Below, piece by piece: positions 33,401 to 41,873 of a stretch of DNA of 64,000 nt. How positions within the stretch are numbered: the stretch's first letter is position 1; each line of letters begins with the position of its first letter. The notes under the pieces were generated by a model, which saw only the letters and a program-made list of their open reading frames with translations, was not told the DNA's origin and did not search any database. Origin of the DNA: Symbiodinium natans (Eukaryota > Sar > Dinophyceae > Suessiales > Symbiodiniaceae); NCBI GenBank assembly GCA_905221605.1, contig CAJNDS010002433.1:230001-294000 (forward strand), given 5' to 3'. The position numbers and the translations under genes are program-made.

Positions 33401-36400
33401 CGCGCCATCTGCATCCGCAGGAACAAGAATGCAGTCTTCTGCGTGCGCCTCCATCGGGCCGCGCCGGGCGGAAGAAGTACCCCCCGACTCCATCGACACG
33501 GGCTCCAAGGTGAGCCTGTGGCCCTTGACTTCCAACACGCGCCAGGGGCCGGTCAGACCCGGTTTCCAAGGCACACGCCCCGCCCCCTCTGAACGGGCCC
33601 TCGGAGCGTTCCAGACCACTCGGTCTCCTGGCTTAAGGTCCACAGTGCGCCTATGGCGATTTGCAAGTTTCGCCCGCGCTTCTGAAGACCGCGTCCAGTG
33701 CTCTCGGACCGCAGCAGCTAGTTCCGAGAACTGCTTAAACTGGCTCCGAGCCCAATCAGAGATGGGTTCGAACTGCAAGGCGTCTCGCAGGACGTCCTTT
33801 TCAAGTGGTAGAGCGAGCGACCAGCTCCGCTCTAGGTCCCTCGGGGTATACCCGTGGGGTCCCGGAGTGTTATCTATGACGTACTCCGCCACCACGAGCC
33901 AATCCGACCAAGCTTCGGAAAGGGAGGCGCCGACTTGCCTGACGACCGCCCCCAGCACCTTTTGAACTTCTTGGTGGACTCGCTCGTTTGCGCCCAACTC
34001 ACAAGGCCTCAAGGGCGCGCTGAACCGCCACTCGGTCCCAAGCATAGCGCTGAGTTCTGCCATGAGCGCATTCTTGAACTCTGGCCCTCTATCCGACCTG
34101 ATGAGACTCGGGATCGTCCTGCTGCGAAGTACACAGCGCACGAACGCCCTCCTGACTTCAGCATGAGTCAGAGACCTCATCGGCTCGAGGAGGACAGCAT
34201 GACTGAGGCAATCGAAGTACGTAAGCGAGTACCTATGCCCCTCCCTGTCCTCTCGGTTCGGACCTTCACAGTCCACGCTGACTTCCTGCCAGCATGTCTC
34301 GGCGCCACATTTGACCGCACGAGCTTCAACCTTCGTCGGTCGAGAGCGGCCTTTAATGCAAGCGAGACATTTGGCGACCCAGGTCCGCACATCTTTCTCT
34401 AAGTCGGGCCACCAGACTGCCCTCTCTAGCAGCTTGACGGTAACCTCAGCAGACCTATGGGCCCCAAGGACTCCACAGTGGACTGAATTGTAGCAAGCGC
34501 GGCGCCAGGTCACCCCATTCGCGCCCGCAGCCCCGTTGGGAACCACTGGGACAACGACGGTTTGACCCGTCCTGAGGGTCACCTCGCGCTCGAGCAACCC
34601 GTCTCCGGATATCTCCATTGGCGGCTCTGGCTTGCGAATCGAGCCCGCCAATGAGGGATCGCGCCGCTGACCCTCGTACCACGCCGTACGAAGGGATCCC
34701 GTGACTCGGAACTCCGAAATGTTCGCCGCGTCCCTTGCCTCGACCGCAAGCTGCTCACGACGATTTTCGTCCTCCTCCGCGATCAGGCTCAAAGACGGAA
34801 CACCGCCCTTAAACTCGACCTTGACCTTGGTTGAGGAATGGTCCCAAATGCACAGGATGGGGCTATGGCTAACGAGCTCTAGAACCACTGCAGGGCCCTT
34901 GTGCTCTTCACCCATAAACGCCAAAACTCTACCCTTCAGCTTGCACTCATTGGCATTCTTCCCGCGACTGATAGCGCCCGCGGTCCAATGCCCTTCTACG
35001 CCCTCGTTGGACGAAGAGAATTGAGCAAGGACCCTTGACGCCTGCAGGGTAGACCTGCGGGGATCCGAAGCTGCTTCTCCGGTTGCCCGCCAGCCAATGA
35101 CCTGAGTAACCCTACCCACAAGGGCTATCAGCTTGCCGAAGGAGGGGTCTAAGGCAACCTCTTTACCATTAGACCTCCAGAGCACTTCACACTGCTCATT
35201 CACGACATGTCTGTGGCCGTGCCAGTTCACCACTGACGACCAATGCACGACGATGTCGCCCTGAACCACATTCAGGGGCGAGCAGTTGTGCCCCGCCACC
35301 ACAGCACCATCTTCTCTAACCACCCATGTGGTCCAGTAAGGCTTCACATCGCCCCACTTGGAAAGATCCTTGTGCTGGGAGCCGAGGCTGAGCTTCATGG
35401 AATGGCTCTTCTTCCATATCTTCCCACTCAGCATGCCATATGCAGTGGGAACTGGAGCATCTTTGGGCGTAGTCCTAAACCCTACCGCCCATTGCTGGAT
35501 GGTTGAGGACCTAACCCTAACCAAACCTCCTGTCCTATCCAAAGTTGCAAGGACGGAGTTGACCTCTAGGCCCACCTCATGGGCCTCAAGGTCGCCCTCA
35601 AGCGGAGGTTCGGGCTCCTCCCGCTCGGCTATCTCTACCGAGATATCGACTGCCTCTTTCTCGATGCAGGCGGGGCAGCGAGAAAACAGGTAGGTCCGCT
35701 TGCCGCAGATGCACAGACCCTCATGGTCCCAGAGGGGTCGTGACGGTTCGTCCAGCATCCCTCTAATGCTGGCATCATCAATGGAACGAACCGCGTCCAG
35801 CCTCAAGGACCGCAGAACCTCCGCCCCCAATGCCTGCTTCCCTACGATCCCAAAACCTCGCAGGGGAGGCTCCGGAAAATCCTTCTTGAGTTCCGGACAA
35901 GCCTCGGCCACTTCCAAGTGGCCTTGCTGCGTGCGCCAAAGGCGTGGCCGCACCGCCCAGATAGCCTTGATGCCTGCCCAAGCCTCTCCTACAGCCCTGG
36001 CTTCCTTGCGCTGCAGGTTCCTTGCTTGGAGCGTGAGCTCAACAACCAAAGGCCACCTAAGGACGGCTGTGACAAGCCCGCCTTGCCCTAGTCCTACGAG
36101 GAACTGCGGACGAAACCCCGAAGCTTCCCTAAGAACCTTGGCACACGAAGTAAGCAAGTCGACCCTGATCCGCTTGATCTTCTTGGTCCCTGCGAGCCTG
36201 CCGGCCCCGCAATCAAAATGCGAGGCAAGCCCGTCGGTATCCTCAAACGGACCCCAACAACCCCTGACAGCCACAGAAACTCCAGGGAGGCTCGCTTGAA
36301 AAACGCGCCTGATTTCAGTCAGCTCTGCGTCCTGCTCTTTCCAACGCGCGTAGTCAAAGACAACCATGACGCGCGCCGGAAGGGCTGCGACGACGCACAT

Positions 36401-39400
36401 CGGCACAGCCGCGGCCTGGACACGGCCCGCAGGCTCTGGGACGGCGTCGTTGCCGACCGCCCAGGGCACGGGTCCGTCACCCTCAGTACCCTCTCCGAGG
36501 TACTGGTCCAGGTCGAAACCTCGGAGTTGGCCCGAAAGGCCCTCGAGATCTTTCGTCCTCGCCGCAAGGAGCGCATCCCGATCTTTGGGATTGCGGCTAA
36601 AACTGTCACCCAGCGTCGCTGAGCGACCGCTAAGGCTCCTTATTTCGGACCCATCCATAAGGATTTCCGCAACCCACCGGACGAGTTTCGGATCCATTCC
36701 GATGTCCGACGTTTGCGCTCGGGTAAGGTTGGCATGATCTGTCCAACACAGAGTCCGAATAGAGCCAAACATGCGGCGTGTCGCCCGCTTTACCTCGAGC
36801 TGGGCAAACGCCTCCTGTATCAAGGGCGGCCAGTTTTGCTGCGCGGGGGTCAAGCTCTTTGAGTGCGTCATAAGCACTTTGAGCTGACTCAAGTCACGCG
36901 TCATCTGCACGACGCTGCCCCCTACCGCGATGCCCGACGCATCCGCGATCTGCTCAAGGGGACACGACCCATCCGCAGCAGAGGCCTCATCGAAGGTAGC
37001 CAAATTGATGCGGTTCTGCATCATGCGCTTAATCGCTTTAAAGGCTTTGCAACCCTCGGTGGCGGCTGAGCCCAGCCCGCCTTCAGGAAAGACGGCGCCT
37101 GGCTTCTGCCACTGCCCTAAAATCTTGGCTGCGTGCCCATACTCAACAGGCAGGTAGCCGCGCAACCAATTTGCGCAACCCAAAAATTGCTGAATGTGAA
37201 GCTTCTCCCAGAGCGGGGGAAAGTCAATCACCGCCTGACAACGCTCTTCGTCAGGCGAACTCCCGTCCCGCCCAATGTTGTGTCCTAGGAGCTTACCTTT
37301 GGAGACACAAACTTCGGCCTTACTGATCCCAAACGAGAACCCAAACAAGATTGACTTATCTAGGAAACCCTCTAAGGAAACGAGGTGGTCGAGGAGGTGC
37401 GGGCACGCCTTAGGGTGCCGGGCGCGCATATCTGCCGCGAGCTGCTCATAATAATAGTCCGTTGGAGGCTCCTCGATCATCTTATCGATGTCCCAGCTCT
37501 CCACGATATGATAGCTCGGGCAGCGCGCCGTGTCGACCGCGTCTGCTGGGCGCACAGCATCACTTGCGCCTCTTTCAGCCGTGGCCGATCCCTCACGCCA
37601 GCCAGCCCAGCGTGGCCCCTTGCGCGTCCTAAAGACCGCGAGGCGTTCGGTGACGGGAACCTCATCGCTGCACGCAACGCTTTCCGCCACACGCAAATCC
37701 CTCGTGTCCCAAAGACGCCACGCCTCACCTGCGCGCTGAAGCAAGCACGTTTCGTAAGGCGCCTTCTCGACCGCCACGGTCCCAAGGTCCTTCTGCGCAG
37801 GGCGCCTACCCCACACAGACGCGTAACCACCTGGCGCCTCCCACCAGCTGTCGACGCTTGGAAGGTGGTCCAAGCAAGTAAGCACTCCAGGCTCCTCAAC
37901 AGGGCGCCCAACCGGGCCGCTCCCGCCCCACACCGAAGCGAGAACAGTCACCGCAGCAAGGACCGATAGCACACCGATCCTGGCGCCGGTACGCAGCCGC
38001 CCAAAGGACCGCGCACACGAGGAACAACCTTGGAAGCTTCTTGCCGCGGCCCTGGACGCGGACCCGCAAGCAAAGCACGGGTCATGGTCAACCGAAGCAA
38101 CGGCGACCCCACAATCCGCACATGCCTGCGGAGACGGCTCTGACTCGAACACCGTCTCAATCGCGCCACAACCACAAGCCGCAGTGCTGACGAGGCCGGA
38201 ACGCACTTCCGCAACAACCTCGCCTGGCTGGAGAGAGTGATCACACTCTTGGGCTGCAAGCAAAACAAACCCTTTACCCTCTCCTGTGGGCCAGAGACCT
38301 GGCACAGCCTCAACCCCACACTCAACCGGAAGCACAACCTCGGACAGGGATCCCTCTGCGGAGACTCCTGACTCCCGCACGACTGGCACCAGCACCCCAT
38401 CACCTGGCGAGAGCTCGAGCGGCTCTTCCCCGTCATAGCGGAGAAGCTCACGACTTCCGCCCCCAGGCTCGGTGCATGACGCGTCGTCCAGGCTTGACAA
38501 CCGCGCTTCAAAGGCATAGGCCCTGTCCTTCCGAGTCCTACTGTGATCCTCACATCTGGGCATCCTGATTCCCAGCGTGTCGAGGACATGAAAGTCGGGA
38601 CCCGGCCTGAATCCCAAGCCCATCCTTCCGGCGCAGTCCAGCGCTCTGCCGCCAAGGATAAGTCCGTGCCAATCGGACGTCCCTCTGGCTGCGATTTTAC
38701 ACCGCACGAAAATCTCGGTGTTGGGGCGACAATCGTCCGCCGTCTTGCCTTCCAGCAGCGTGACGCGCAAGACTGCTGCCCCTTTCAGAGGAACCGGGGC
38801 TCCCGAAGCGATGCCATGCACATATTCGGGGTGGACCCACTTCTCAAGTCTCACGACCGGAAAGCCAGGATCCTCAGTGCCGATCCCAAGCTCTGCAGCC
38901 CGGTTCATCATGCCTACCACGAGTTCCTCAGTCACGTGGTTTGCGCCGGCGCAACCGTCAAGCATGCACTCGACTTTGCGGTCGAGGACCTGGACCACCG
39001 TTCTGTACTGGTAGCCTCCTGGCTCGTTGTCCGCCAGGTTCCACCAGTCCTTCGGCAGATCGTCCAAGGTGGCGAACTTGTCCCGCCCGCCCTTGCTTAA
39101 CGGAAGCGCGTGCTGCTGCACCGCGGCGTGTCCTGCGGCTCCTAAGACGCCTGCCTGGACGCCTGAGCTGCCTATCTGGACACTGAACGCGGCGAAGGGG
39201 TTAGACATGGAAGCACCGGAGGGCGGGGCCCAGTTGGCAGGCAAGGCCGGCGTCCCTCCTGAGGTCGTCAGGTTGTGGACCATGTCGCAGCTGGCTCCTT
39301 TCTTGCACGACCCATTCTTGGAGAAAAAGGGGCAAACAGTGCCTGGTGGCTTTGCCGCGCCTTTGGCCGCAGCCTTAGGCTTTGCGTTGGCTTTTGCTTT

Positions 39401-41488
39401 GCCACCTCCCTTCCCTTTGCCTTTACCTTTCGCAGTGGCAAAGGTTTGGTCACCCTTCTTGGCCGCGAGAGCTTTTCTGCGAAGCTCCTTGTCGTGGCTG
39501 TACGGGCAGGCATCCCCTTTCGGGCAATTCCCATGATCGCGAAAGTGGAAGCAGATCTTCTTGTCCGCTCCTTTGCCAGCTCCCTTCGACGTAGCAGCAT
39601 ACGTCTGGTCCGCGCCAGCTTTGGCCGCGGCAGCTGCTCCTTTCGCAGCAGCCTTCGCAGCGGCCTTGAGACTCTTAATCTCCTTCTGAGCCTCAGCCAG
39701 CGCGACCGCCGGGTCCGCGCTCTGCGAACCGGTGGCCGTGTACACAGAGTGGGAAACAGCCCTGTGCGCTGCTTCTCTCTGCTCGTACTCCAGAACGACT
39801 TTGTGGCTCTCCTCCCAAGTCTGCGGTCCTCGCAACCCGCCATCCTTGGGGTCGCCAGGCCACAACCTTTTGTCGTTCCGGATCTCCTTTTGGAGATAAG
39901 GGGGCATCTTGCGGAGGTATGAGAGATACAACTCTCGAGGGGTCTTCCCGAGACCTACTGCCTCAAGGTCCGCGATCGAGGCCTCAAACAAAGGCTCGAA
40001 TTGGTGGCCTGTGAGCTTACCCTTAGCGAGAGAGGCGTGCTCACCATCCACGCGGACTTCTCTTTCCTCCCGCGATTCCCCGAACATCAAGTGTTTGTTC
40101 TTGATGCGGTCATACACCGCCTGTGGATCTGAGAGAACCTCTCCCGATTTCCACGCTGCGCGGTACGCGTTCGTGTACGTCTTCATGCGCGAGCCGCGGC
40201 AGCGCCCGCGTAGCGCTAACAGCTTTTCGCGCGCACTCATACCGCGACAGTTGTTGGCCAGCGCGCAGACGTCCTCGAACTCCTCGTAGAACAGGACAAC
40301 GTCTCGCGCGTCCGACTTGTCGTCGGTCAGCGTCGGCCACGTGAGGTCAGTTTTGACCGTAGTTATGGAGCTTTGCCCGCCCCTCTGCGCTAACGCTTCT
40401 TTCAGCGCCTCAGTTTGGGCGGCGAGTGCGGCGGCGAGATCGCCCGCCGGGTGTTGGGACCCGGTCTGCGAACCTCCGCCGTCTGAACCTCGCTTCAGGG
40501 CTTCTATCTCCATCTCTAGCGCAGCAAGCTTCGCGCGCAAAGGGGAATCGCCGTCCGTCGCGCCCAGGACACGGGCCGCGGAAGGACCACCTGCAACCTC
40601 AGCAGTGTGCAAACCTCCACGGTCCAATCCTACCCCCAACCCACTTGCAGTCGCAGGCTGTGGGAGCCCTGGGGAACGCGGCCCCACGGCTTCAACTGGC
40701 ACATCGGACGGGGAGCTCCAAACCTTCTCTTGGCTCGAGCTTTCTTTTCCCCCTAACGCGAGGATAAGCTCCCCGATGCATTGGATTTCGCGCTGAATCT
40801 CCTCTGCGTCTTCGGGGTCCTCGCCACCGCGCAAAGCCGCGACCGAGAACCTGGTCCGCAGCCGACGGACCATCTTCGTAGGATGCCAGTCCCCGCCTAT
40901 CTTGGAGAACTCATCCGCAAGGAGGGTGGCTTTGGTGCTTAAGGCGTCAAGGTCACGGGAGCTCACCGTGACTCCATGCGCTTTCAGCGCGAGGACAATC
41001 CGCGAAACGCGCGTCAAGTAGGAAAATCGCGCGCAGCTCCGCCTGCAAGCCCTCTGCGGTGCCTGGCACTGAACCTGCTGTCGACGGCGGACCGGACGGT
41101 CCCGCCGGGCGGGACCCTGGTGCCGTAGCAGGGACATAGGGACCATGGCCAGCTCCCTAGCCGCGGCGCTGACGTCCACCCGCGGCGGACTGTCGCCTCC
41201 AGCGCCCGAGGCCTCAGGGACTAGCTCGGAGTCCTCTTCTTCTTCCTCTTCATCCTCGTCCTCCTCTTCGGCGTCATGGAGGAACTTCATGACTTTCCGC
41301 CAGAGAGCCGCCTCTTGCTCTGGCGTAGTGCTGACCCCATCCCGCTTGGACAATGGACGGCTGCCAGTCTCCCTACGCCACTTAAGCCAAGCGACGTAGC
41401 TCATCCGCTCGGGATAGGGAACGTCTCCACCCTCGATAGCTTCGAGGAGGGTGACGCCCTCAGCCTGACCTGCAACCTCTGCGGACAT
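29621..41488 (-). CDS. Giant retroelement polyprotein with permuted RT and C-terminal Tpt1-like domain
   Basis: 3955 residues in one open frame. N-terminal acidic tract; gag-like helical region (about 380-545); two CCCH fingers (C646-H665 and C719-H738); retropepsin-like LDGCAG at D844 with a LILGG flap-like motif near 943; zinc ribbons and a membrane segment (about 1101-1190); RT C-terminal palm/thumb (about 1321-1440) ending in FLGCANWLRGYLP; RNase H with D1516; a large unrecognised region with a zinc ribbon near 1929; integrase HHCC (H2337, H2344, C2374, C2377) and catalytic D2406, D2466, E2502, i.e. D-x59-D-x35-E; methyltransferase-like region (about 2905-3055); RT fingers/palm with D3365 and YVDD 3433-3436; a low-complexity linker; Tpt1-like domain from 3691. 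Domains indicate a Ty3/gypsy-type element, but RT order is permuted. No LTRs were found. Whether the full ORF is one protein is unproven. Confidence 0.8.
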   Translation of the reverse strand: MSAEVAGQAEGVTLLEAIEGGDVPYPERMSYVAWLKWRRETGSRPLSKRDGVSTTPEQEAALWRKVMKFLHDAEEEDEDEEEEEEDSELVPEASGAGGDSPPRVDVSAAARELAMVPMSLLRHQGPARRDRPVRRRQQVQCQAPQRACRRSCARFSYLTRVSRIVLALKAHGVTVSSRDLDALSTKATLLADEFSKIGGDWHPTKMVRRLRTRFSVAALRGGEDPEDAEEIQREIQCIGELILALGGKESSSQEKVWSSPSDVPVEAVGPRSPGLPQPATASGLGVGLDRGGLHTAEVAGGPSAARVLGATDGDSPLRAKLAALEMEIEALKRGSDGGGSQTGSQHPAGDLAAALAAQTEALKEALAQRGGQSSITTVKTDLTWPTLTDDKSDARDVVLFYEEFEDVCALANNCRGMSAREKLLALRGRCRGSRMKTYTNAYRAAWKSGEVLSDPQAVYDRIKNKHLMFGESREEREVRVDGEHASLAKGKLTGHQFEPLFEASIADLEAVGLGKTPRELYLSYLRKMPPYLQKEIRNDKRLWPGDPKDGGLRGPQTWEESHKVVLEYEQREAAHRAVSHSVYTATGSQSADPAVALAEAQKEIKSLKAAAKAAAKGAAAAAKAGADQTYAATSKGAGKGADKKICFHFRDHGNCPKGDACPYSHDKELRRKALAAKKGDQTFATAKGKGKGKGGGKAKANAKPKAAAKGAAKPPGTVCPFFSKNGSCKKGASCDMVHNLTTSGGTPALPANWAPPSGASMSNPFAAFSVQIGSSGVQAGVLGAAGHAAVQQHALPLSKGGRDKFATLDDLPKDWWNLADNEPGGYQYRTVVQVLDRKVECMLDGCAGANHVTEELVVGMMNRAAELGIGTEDPGFPVVRLEKWVHPEYVHGIASGAPVPLKGAAVLRVTLLEGKTADDCRPNTEIFVRCKIAARGTSDWHGLILGGRALDCAGRMGLGFRPGPDFHVLDTLGIRMPRCEDHSRTRKDRAYAFEARLSSLDDASCTEPGGGSRELLRYDGEEPLELSPGDGVLVPVVRESGVSAEGSLSEVVLPVECGVEAVPGLWPTGEGKGFVLLAAQECDHSLQPGEVVAEVRSGLVSTAACGCGAIETVFESEPSPQACADCGVAVASVDHDPCFACGSASRAAARSFQGCSSCARSFGRLRTGARIGVLSVLAAVTVLASVWGGSGPVGRPVEEPGVLTCLDHLPSVDSWWEAPGGYASVWGRRPAQKDLGTVAVEKAPYETCLLQRAGEAWRLWDTRDLRVAESVACSDEVPVTERLAVFRTRKGPRWAGWREGSATAERGASDAVRPADAVDTARCPSYHIVESWDIDKMIEEPPTDYYYEQLAADMRARHPKACPHLLDHLVSLEGFLDKSILFGFSFGISKAEVCVSKGKLLGHNIGRDGSSPDEERCQAVIDFPPLWEKLHIQQFLGCANWLRGYLPVEYGHAAKILGQWQKPGAVFPEGGLGSAATEGCKAFKAIKRMMQNRINLATFDEASAADGSCPLEQIADASGIAVGGSVVQMTRDLSQLKVLMTHSKSLTPAQQNWPPLIQEAFAQLEVKRATRRMFGSIRTLCWTDHANLTRAQTSDIGMDPKLVRWVAEILMDGSEIRSLSGRSATLGDSFSRNPKDRDALLAARTKDLEGLSGQLRGFDLDQYLGEGTEGDGPVPWAVGNDAVPEPAGRVQAAAVPMCVVAALPARVMVVFDYARWKEQDAELTEIRRVFQASLPGVSVAVRGCWGPFEDTDGLASHFDCGAGRLAGTKKIKRIRVDLLTSCAKVLREASGFRPQFLVGLGQGGLVTAVLRWPLVVELTLQARNLQRKEARAVGEAWAGIKAIWAVRPRLWRTQQGHLEVAEACPELKKDFPEPPLRGFGIVGKQALGAEVLRSLRLDAVRSIDDASIRGMLDEPSRPLWDHEGLCICGKRTYLFSRCPACIEKEAVDISVEIAEREEPEPPLEGDLEAHEVGLEVNSVLATLDRTGGLVRVRSSTIQQWAVGFRTTPKDAPVPTAYGMLSGKIWKKSHSMKLSLGSQHKDLSKWGDVKPYWTTWVVREDGAVVAGHNCSPLNVVQGDIVVHWSSVVNWHGHRHVVNEQCEVLWRSNGKEVALDPSFGKLIALVGRVTQVIGWRATGEAASDPRRSTLQASRVLAQFSSSNEGVEGHWTAGAISRGKNANECKLKGRVLAFMGEEHKGPAVVLELVSHSPILCIWDHSSTKVKVEFKGGVPSLSLIAEEDENRREQLAVEARDAANISEFRVTGSLRTAWYEGQRRDPSLAGSIRKPEPPMEISGDGLLEREVTLRTGQTVVVPVVPNGAAGANGVTWRRACYNSVHCGVLGAHRSAEVTVKLLERAVWWPDLEKDVRTWVAKCLACIKGRSRPTKVEARAVKCGAETCWQEVSVDCEGPNREDREGHRYSLTYFDCLSHAVLLEPMRSLTHAEVRRAFVRCVLRSRTIPSLIRSDRGPEFKNALMAELSAMLGTEWRFSAPLRPCELGANERVHQEVQKVLGAVVRQVGASLSEAWSDWLVVAEYVIDNTPGPHGYTPRDLERSWSLALPLEKDVLRDALQFEPISDWARSQFKQFSELAAAVREHWTRSSEARAKLANRHRRTVDLKPGDRVVWNAPRARSEGAGRVPWKPGLTGPWRVLEVKGHRLTLEPVSMESGGTSSARRGPMEAHAEDCILVPADADGAESREPVVFEDDGTGGDGSSRPSLGQQVQGDAKQVEFTLTRRGRDFVLRLGDRIAYRGVGGGPKVCRLGRVTQVDAARAQVGVHRYLPDASGVRVKWRLAYIAEDGALTLSEGTRPAHEAVTVREIISKVDLNRDGVLAAASARKLDKGAYSLQDRTLERASRARTGVLSIREALADLLVAEPRVLQPRASPESGAVESWFRQYFLGGVADVLEVAWGDAVVSDAARRHGYRVVPAFVQGKQAYGITWNLAAEGHLEAISGAVLRAEPKVLVIGLEGKNVPRAFLQLVVRCAQERTRAGAHVALHLQAQKGEWEPWRLEEWGALFGTLAEPRWPWAFVRADICQFARASGRDNLVESGALWLADFSLESVGLRCSRPDALGAVQHKHVGRAQADYNLIGAAFCASLQDLGLRGAEELCTAAVESFPATAGADSAAAAPQPSPVIPLPDVRSGEDLTPAERAELDKEVDKYAAEKEAFWRTKADAKDWDSVRADLEVYALAGEKVAEDPRRTEAYRDLVWSGLKIEPGPTRPGLTDADIAAVREVIRRKAAGFWVEDTTRTTVRKFAHDCIPTGPPVSSQPHSLRGESAQWVDDKLEEECKRGQLIRGSSAWGSAPFPTKEMPSYKRHRKRRLVVDYRRVNARIKRSTYYCRRGSDVLAAAVGSVWYTFVDAVSGFNQIRNTKRAREVLAIVARSGKYLPVGLTFGPINGPDDFNFVVDRAYAPGRGRRLKYTKEWIAYVDDLTVRTGRVIDGQFFTDAQAEGAVREACAKGAVAAPQSASSALEALGVRGAHNTKRANHDAARSDQNHPTRVLMLRMLGLFGCFCVQGGCFWGGPFPRSPVCGQKDFSSFVACSFVPLSRSQCFASRPRGSVQGRSRSLRSLRAQTLRKLPKPPPQRFKCVVEPRVGSPSPRSCLCTAPRCGSRPDRAGATDRSPGPSWSTTRPRCGPCPGRAGAAAYHYCTPAPCSGPCPGRSRARQVFLAHRRSSKAAGLSAAMGGGGSKGRGKSKSPGPKGRKGPPTIDDVQRMLVRCMRHGEAGCRGRFAPGGLYPVDELIEQLGITINQYNQAVAHDANQRKPRLDTSYAGYLRAFQGHSADCGHPMGFMMEGLSETAINDLIYRSRHGPAMWHGTDLHVVPSLIENGLIPGGGPGGRLGVHYVLGHCPTQWEDGRRGFRRGSTCIVEVRLAVLRDAGVPIYAGADGVALTGQIRATGISRIWALPKGSAVYSTLIAELEVDRLIQHVTGGGGNRDGEVRKDHQA
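30419..31020 (-). other. Low-complexity linker between RT and Tpt1-like domain
   Basis: The frame stays open but the predicted residues are Arg/Pro/Ser/Cys-rich without domain features, and the plus strand is also open. Three copies of the GCGGCCAGGNCACGGNCCGC motif sit here at 30,485-30,504, 30,548-30,567 and 30,623-30,642. It could be an untranslated spacer, an unspliced intron or an insertion that happens to lack stops. Confidence 0.5.
31090..31760 (-). other. RT fingers and palm (N-terminal half), placed after integrase
   Basis: This segment has RRLVVDYRRVN, motif A FVDAVSGFNQI (D3365), motif B-like LTFGPINGPDDF, and YVDD at 3433-3436 (coding bases 31,181-31,192). These correspond in order to Ty3/gypsy RT fingers and palm. 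The thumb and connection that should follow are instead about 2000 residues earlier. Confidence 0.8.
32330..32790 (-). other. Degenerate methyltransferase-like region
   Basis: VLEVAWGDAVVSDAARRHGY followed by a strand-rich segment resembles the start of Rossmann SAM-methyltransferase folds, but the glycine motif is poor and catalytic residues are not evident. It lies between integrase and RT palm. Low confidence; it may be inactive or a different fold. Confidence 0.3.
33960..34490 (-). other. Integrase zinc-binding and catalytic core
   Basis: H2337-x6-H2344-x29-C2374-x2-C2377 followed by D2406, D2466 and E2502, with the diagnostic 35-residue D-to-E spacing and contexts VSVDCEG, RSDRGPEF and GANERVH. 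All residues needed for a working retroviral-type integrase are present. A basic LKPGDRVVW-type C-terminal domain follows. Confidence 0.9.
36590..37530 (-). other. RT thumb/connection and RNase H, placed before integrase
   Basis: A segment with SKAEVCVSKGKLLGHNIGRD, then FLGCANWLRGYLP (the gypsy FLGxxNYYRRFI-like thumb motif), then RNase H with IADASGIAVGG (D1516) and TDHANLTRAQ. No RT palm precedes it; the upstream sequence is zinc-ribbon, membrane and unrecognised sequence. Confidence 0.8.
37905..38190 (-). other. Zinc-ribbon cluster followed by a membrane segment inside the polyprotein
   Basis: Residues about 1101-1163 contain ACGCG, CADCG, CFACG and CSSC pairs, a double zinc-ribbon-like pattern. 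About 20 hydrophobic residues (VLSVLAAVTVLASVWGG) follow at about 1172-1190. This is not standard for gypsy-type Pol and would tether part of the polyprotein to a membrane if real. Confidence 0.5.
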
Positions 41489-41509
41489 TGCCGCAACACA
41501 AGGCGAAAA

Positions 41510-41586
41510 GCCGCGCCTTGGTTAGCAGGCCGCAGGCGTGGCACGCGAAGCGCCGCGCCTTGGTTAACAGGCCGCAAGCGTGGCAC
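41510..41586. repeat. 42-bp tandem direct repeat upstream of the polyprotein start
   Basis: A 35-bp segment starting GCCGCGCCTTGGTTAGCAGG occurs at 41,510-41,544 and, with two mismatches, at 41,552-41,586. It lies in the presumed 5' leader of the minus-strand element. Confidence 0.85.
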
Positions 41587-41873
41587 ACAGTCCACGCGTC
41601 CAGGTCACGGACCGCGACAGACAAGCAAAGCAATGCTTGCCCACTCGGGCCGTAGGCACAAGAGCTGTACGTTTCCCAGAACAGCCCCCAATTGTGAAGT
41701 CGACCAGCACTGGACTTGCACTAAGCCAATGCAATCACAGCCCGGTCACGCTGTTTTACGACTTCGTGAGTCCAAGCACTTGTGCAGCTACGCCTGAGTG
41801 CGTCCGGTCGGACCGCACAGCAACCTAGGAGCTACTGTACGACTCTACCGTGCTCAAAGGCACAAGCTCGGTA

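Noticed and set aside
31373-41797. Numerous plus-strand ORFs opposite the polyprotein
   Set aside because: They are shadows of the minus-strand 3955-codon ORF and lack domains.
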